From positions 1-36,083 of the forward strand of contig JAFXAK010000004.1 of assembly GCA_017517135.1 (NCBI GenBank): a DNA stretch of 36,083 nt, read 5' to 3'. Position 1 is the stretch's first letter; each line of letters begins with the position of its first letter. Position numbers and translations under genes: made by a program. Shown piece by piece: positions 33,266 to 36,083 of the stretch. This stretch comes from Clostridia bacterium (lineage in GTDB: Bacteria; Bacillota; Clostridia; Oscillospirales; Acutalibacteraceae). Under the pieces are notes generated by a model. It made no database searches and was not told the DNA's origin. It saw nothing but the letters and a program-made list of their open reading frames with translations.

Positions 33266-33778
33266 ATGGCAAAGTCAAAAACAAAAAACAGAAACAAACA
33301 GCACAAGCCTCCCGTAAAAAAGGAGATTGACCGTTCAATAGCCACAAAGGGTATAGGACAGTTTTTCTTCCTTCTTGTTCAATGGACATGGGGTATGCCC
33401 GTAAACCTTATCGGTGCAATAGTTTTTCTTATTGCGTCAAGAAAAAACCGTTGGGAAAAGTTCAATAATGCATATATCTGCTATATCCCAGGCTTCCCCG
33501 GCGGACTTTCTCTCGGACTTTTCATCTTTATGGACGATAATGACAGAGAAGCGTGGACTAAAAATACCCGTATTCACGAATACGGCCACACAATTCAGTG
33601 TCTGCTCTTAGGACCTTTATACTGGATTATCATTGCACTTCCATCGGCTGTATGGTGTAATTTCTTCAAGTCCTACAGAACCAAGAACAATGTTTCCTAC
33701 TATAAGCTCTACTGCGAAAGCTGGGCAAACAAGTGGGGACAGAAATGGTCGGGACTTAAACAGTACGGTCTTAAATAA
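33266..33778 (+). CDS. Small membrane protein with HExxH motif, putative metallopeptidase-like
   Basis: The 170-residue protein starts with a very basic tail (KSKTKNRNKQHKPPVKKE). Two membrane segments follow at about 32-57 and 70-90. The motif HEYGH lies at 104-108 at the start of a third hydrophobic stretch (TIQCLLLGPLYWIIIALPSA). ESWANKWG at 151-158 could supply a third zinc ligand, as in gluzincins. Similar small HEYGH proteins occur in gut bacteria without known function. Whether it cleaves peptides is untested. GAGG lies 8 bp before the ATG. It is the last gene of the lipoprotein-GDPD series. Confidence 0.75.
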   Translation: MAKSKTKNRNKQHKPPVKKEIDRSIATKGIGQFFFLLVQWTWGMPVNLIGAIVFLIASRKNRWEKFNNAYICYIPGFPGGLSLGLFIFMDDNDREAWTKNTRIHEYGHTIQCLLLGPLYWIIIALPSAVWCNFFKSYRTKNNVSYYKLYCESWANKWGQKWSGLKQYGLK

Positions 33779-33784
33779 GTGCTG

Positions 33785-33813
33785 TTGACATATATTCAAT
33801 AGTATGATATAAT
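33785..33813 (+). promoter_or_regulatory. Consensus sigma-A promoter of the CorC-HAD operon
   Basis: TTGACA, 17 bp, TATAAT, an exact consensus match, beginning 7 bp after the preceding stop codon. It leaves a leader of about 150 bases. Confidence 0.9.
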
Positions 33814-33840
33814 AAACAAAATCATTTTTTTTGAAAGGAA

Positions 33841-33890
33841 AACGAACTATCGTGGATAGTGACGGGCCTAACGGCGAAGCGAACTATTTT
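33841..33890 (+). ncRNA. Structured leader segment of unknown class
   Basis: The CorC gene leader holds ACTATC-GTG-GATAGT (perfect 6-bp stem, 33846-33860), then GCC-TAAC-GGC. GAACTAT is repeated at 33844 and 33881 on either side. No known riboswitch consensus was recognised (M-box, yybP-ykoY, fluoride and c-di-GMP patterns do not fit). It could be a regulatory RNA or an inserted hairpin element. Confidence 0.4.
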
Positions 33891-33909
33891 TATATTTATT
33901 AAAATAACT

Positions 33910-33957
33910 GCATAACTCACTCTTGAAAAAGCGTGGGTTGTGCTTTTTGTGTTTTTT
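33910..33957 (+). terminator. Leader terminator (attenuator) before the CorC gene
   Basis: GCATAACTCAC pairs with GTGGGTTGTGC (9 Watson-Crick pairs and 2 G-U wobbles), followed by TTTTTGTGTTTTTTT. The ribosome site GGAGG begins 2 bp later, so this hairpin lies inside the transcript between promoter and gene. Confidence 0.75.
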
Positions 33958-33971
33958 TGGAGGAAAAACAA

Positions 33972-35309
33972 ATGAGTTCAATCATCCCGCAAATAATACT
34001 ACAGGTAATTCTTATTGCCCTGAATGCAATTTTTGCCGCTGCGGAAATTGCAGTAATTTCAGTAAAGGATGCAAAGCTTGCTTCCCTTGTTGCAAAGGGT
34101 AACAAAAAAGCCATCCGTCTTGCAAAGCTTACTTCAACACCTGCACGCTTTTTGTCTACCATTCAGGTAACAATAACTCTTGCAGGCTTTATGGGAAGTG
34201 CTTTCGCGGCAGACAGCTTCTCGGATTTGCTTGTAAAATGGGTTATATCCTTAGGTGTGAACATAAATGAAGCTACCCTCAACAGTATAGCGGTTGTTGT
34301 TATCACAGTAATTCTTTCATATTTCACCCTTGTTTTCGGTGAGCTTGTTCCGAAGCGTGTTGCAATGAAGAAGGCAGAGAGCTTTGCATTGGGTATTTCG
34401 GGACTTATCACCGTAATTTCAAAGCTTTTTGCCCCCATTGTATGGCTTCTCACTCTTTCCACCAATGCAATGCTGCGTCTGTTCGGTATTGATCCCAACG
34501 AAAACGACGAATCCGTTTCCGAGGAAGAAATCCGAATGATGGTTGATGTGGGCAGCGAAAAGGGTACTATTGACGAGGACGAAAGCGAGCTTATCAAAAA
34601 TGTGTTCGAGTTTGACGACCTTGTAGCCGATGAAATCGCAACACACAGAACAGATATTTCTCTTTTGTGGATGGATGAAAGTATTGAGCAATGGGAAAAA
34701 ACAATCCACTCAAGCCGTCACACAAAATTCCCCGTATGCGACGAAAGTGTTGATAACATCATCGGTGTTCTCAATGCAAAGGACTTTTTCAGAATCAAGA
34801 ACAAAACTAAAGATAATATAATGAAAAATGCGGTAAGACCTGCATATTTCGTGCCCGAATCCGTAAAAGCGGATGTACTTTTCCGTAATATGAAGCAAAA
34901 GCGTGAGGACTTTGCAATAGTGCTTGACGAATACGGCGGAATGAACGGTATTGTTACAATGACCGATATTATCGAATGTATCGTCGGTGACTTTGATGAC
35001 GATATGGACCACGCCACAGCCCCCGCTGAGCCGGATATCGTTGCAATAGATTCCAATACATGGAAGATAAGCGGCAACGCGGCTATTGAAGAGGTTCAGG
35101 AGGAATTGGGACTTGCACTCGAAAGTGAGGACTATGATACCTTCGGCGGTTATGTTTTCAGCGTTTTAGGCTCAATTCCCGAGGACGGCAGCACACTCAC
35201 AACAGAAACTGACAGAATGACAATAAAAATAACAAGCGTAAAAGACCACAGAATAGAAAAAACAATAGTATGTCTTCTTCCCGAAAAGGAAGAAGGCGAA
35301 GAGGACTGA
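33972..35309 (+). CDS. CNNM/HlyC-CorC family membrane transporter
   Basis: The 445-residue protein has three parts. An N-terminal CNNM (DUF21) domain with about four membrane segments (1-190) includes the LVFGELVPKRVAMKKAE motif. A pair of CBS domains spans about 205-325, with THRTDISLLW, HTKFPVCDES and DEYGGMNGIVTMTDIIE. The C-terminal CorC_HlyC domain follows at about 345-435, with YDTFGGYVFSVLG and a very acidic end. The family moves or regulates magnesium, cobalt or other cations. GGAGG lies 8 bp before the chosen ATG; 13 codons of open frame upstream belong to the leader terminator. Confidence 0.93.
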   Translation: MSSIIPQIILQVILIALNAIFAAAEIAVISVKDAKLASLVAKGNKKAIRLAKLTSTPARFLSTIQVTITLAGFMGSAFAADSFSDLLVKWVISLGVNINEATLNSIAVVVITVILSYFTLVFGELVPKRVAMKKAESFALGISGLITVISKLFAPIVWLLTLSTNAMLRLFGIDPNENDESVSEEEIRMMVDVGSEKGTIDEDESELIKNVFEFDDLVADEIATHRTDISLLWMDESIEQWEKTIHSSRHTKFPVCDESVDNIIGVLNAKDFFRIKNKTKDNIMKNAVRPAYFVPESVKADVLFRNMKQKREDFAIVLDEYGGMNGIVTMTDIIECIVGDFDDDMDHATAPAEPDIVAIDSNTWKISGNAAIEEVQEELGLALESEDYDTFGGYVFSVLGSIPEDGSTLTTETDRMTIKITSVKDHRIEKTIVCLLPEKEEGEED

Positions 35310-35310
35310 T

Positions 35311-35940
35311 ATGATAAAAAATTATATCTGGGACTTTGACGGTATGCTCTTTGATACATACCATCACACAACTGCCGCCTTCTGCGAGACATACAGAAGA
35401 ATGGGTACAGAGCTTGACAAAAACGAGGTTTTTTCCAATCTGAAAATATCTCTGCTGCACGCATATAGGGTTTATGAGACCGATGAAAAGACAATAGACG
35501 CATTTTTTGAGATAGAAAACGACCTTACCTTTGAGCCGGTTGCTTTCGCTTATGAGAAAATCCCCGAAGCATTGAAGCTTATATGGGAAAACGGCGGAAA
35601 GAATTTTCTGTATACCCACCGAGATAAGGTAGCAGTCGAATATCTTGACAAGCACAATTTAAGTCAGTATTTTGAAGGCTTTGTAACCCGAGAAAACGGA
35701 TTTCCCTTAAAGCCCGCCCCCGATGCTATCGAATATATCTGTGCAGAATATGCCCTCAAAAAAGACGAAACAATGATGTTAGGCGACAGACTCATAGACA
35801 TAGGCTCAGGCAAAAACGCAGGAGTACACACCTGCCTTTTCGACGAATTCAATTCGTTTTCCGAAAATGAAGCAGAGTGGTATTTTAACAGCACGGCAGA
35901 TATTTATGACAGAATAAGAGAAGAAATAAAAAAACAGTAG
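35311..35940 (+). CDS. HAD-superfamily hydrolase (phosphoglycolate phosphatase-like)
   Basis: The 209-residue protein has the HAD motifs: WDFDGMLFDT with nucleophile and acid Asp residues, YTHR for motif II, Lys in LKPAPDAIEYI for motif III, and MLGDRLIDIGSGKNAG for motif IV. A helical cap of C1 type lies at about 15-85. It is a soluble subfamily IA phosphatase acting on an unknown phosphate ester. The gene starts one base after the CorC stop, so both are in one operon. AAGAGGA serves as the ribosome site. Confidence 0.92.
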   Translation: MIKNYIWDFDGMLFDTYHHTTAAFCETYRRMGTELDKNEVFSNLKISLLHAYRVYETDEKTIDAFFEIENDLTFEPVAFAYEKIPEALKLIWENGGKNFLYTHRDKVAVEYLDKHNLSQYFEGFVTRENGFPLKPAPDAIEYICAEYALKKDETMMLGDRLIDIGSGKNAGVHTCLFDEFNSFSENEAEWYFNSTADIYDRIREEIKKQ

Positions 35941-35990
35941 GCAATGCGCCGTACTCTTAAGGACACTAACTTAAGAATACGAGCATTGCG
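35928..35990 (-). terminator. Large hairpin and terminator on the minus strand
   Basis: Read on the minus strand, GCAATGCTCGTATTCTTAAG pairs with CTTAAGAGTACGGCGCATTGC with one bulge and few mismatches, followed after about seven bases by TTTTTTT. It would end a minus-strand transcript coming from the right edge and overlaps the end of the HAD gene. Confidence 0.65.
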
Positions 35991-36060
35991 ATGAGTCGAA
36001 GAGTAGAGAGAAGAGTTTAATGCTTTTCTCTCTTTTCTTTTTATATTCAAATCCACACAT
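35971..36060 (-). CDS. Possible 29-residue basic peptide or leader peptide
   Basis: A minus-strand ATG is preceded by AGGAGG at 8 bp and opens a 29-codon frame (MCGFEYKKKREK..., ending SSQCSYS). It is basic early on and hydrophobic in the middle (IKLFSLLF). The stop codon lies within the left arm of the minus-strand terminator hairpin. AGTCGAA before the ATG can pair with TTCGACT inside the frame, masking the start. It may be a small protein, a leader peptide, or chance coding over a two-way terminator. Confidence 0.35.
   Translation of the reverse strand: MCGFEYKKKREKSIKLFSLLFDSSQCSYS
36005..36042 (+). terminator. Terminator of the CorC-HAD operon
   Basis: AGAGAGAAGAG pairs with CTTTTCTCTCT (10 of 11), then TTTCTTTTT. 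It lies 65 bp after the HAD gene stop codon. Confidence 0.8.
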
Positions 36061-36083
36061 TCGACTAACCTCCTGTTATAAGG

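Noticed and set aside
33841-33890. Known metal or nucleotide riboswitch (M-box, yybP-ykoY, fluoride, c-di-GMP, guanidine) before the CorC gene
   Set aside because: None of the conserved cores I know for these classes can be placed on the sequence, so the leader is left unnamed.

Overview
The window looks like chromosome from a strictly anaerobic, fermentative, low-to-mid-GC Bacillota, most likely an uncultured gut Clostridia/Oscillospirales-type organism. The signs are pyruvate formate-lyase with its activase, a flavodiiron protein with rubredoxin, strong AAGGAGG ribosome sites, sigma-A promoters close to TTGACA-N17-TATAAT, Tex, a DUF2079 protein, and a BspA-type leucine-rich-repeat surface protein. 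This placement comes from gene content only.

Layout. (1) 1-4264: the 3' part of a large repeat-built surface protein, then a secreted alpha/beta-hydrolase on the minus strand. (2) 4342-8259: a redox and oxygen-stress block. A Crp/Fnr regulator is divergent from a D-lactate dehydrogenase-like enzyme, a ferredoxin-like protein, flavodiiron protein FprA and a 52-residue rubredoxin, with a TGTTGA-N4-TCAACA palindrome in the divergent promoter. (3) 8412-10748: a tightly overlapping operon of ABC ATPase, permease, LytTR regulator and DUF3021 membrane protein, preceded by a 9-12-9 direct repeat of LytTR-operator form. (4) 10795-13926, minus strand: a ceramidase-like protein, TrmO, a ZIP transporter and a possible 35-residue protein. 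(5) 13973-17113, minus strand: pflB-pflA under a ZTP (pfl-motif) riboswitch with a terminator. (6) 17220-18671, plus strand: a preQ1-I-like leader, a VUT/YhhQ-like queuosine-precursor transporter and an overlapping SDR gene.

(7) 18715-19300: initiator tRNA-fMet with promoter and terminator, then about 440 bp without a credible protein gene. This stretch holds a string of tiny hairpins, an inverted copy of the anticodon arm and a second copy of the tRNA 3' end. (8) 19331-23635, minus strand: a small zinc-ribbon protein, an unknown membrane protein, glnS and gltX. (9) 23730-26478, plus strand: an MBL-fold hydrolase and a DUF2079 membrane protein. (10) 26553-31542, minus strand: a DUF234-type AAA ATPase whose consensus promoter lies between two copies of a long palindrome, then tex and an aluminium-resistance-type PLP enzyme. 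(11) 31688-35940, plus strand: lipoprotein, GDPD phosphodiesterase, HExxH membrane protein, CNNM/CorC protein with a structured leader and leader terminator, and a HAD hydrolase. (12) 35928-36083: a terminator region and a possible minus-strand 29-codon ORF with a strong ribosome site and its own terminator.

Most genes belong to recognisable families. The main interest is regulatory and structural: two riboswitches only about 140 bp apart in divergent leaders, a putative LytTR operator, the palindrome-flanked ATPase promoter, and the tRNA-associated hairpin/duplication locus. I see no transposase, integrase, CRISPR array, rRNA or prophage genes. All family calls are by eye, without database searches.
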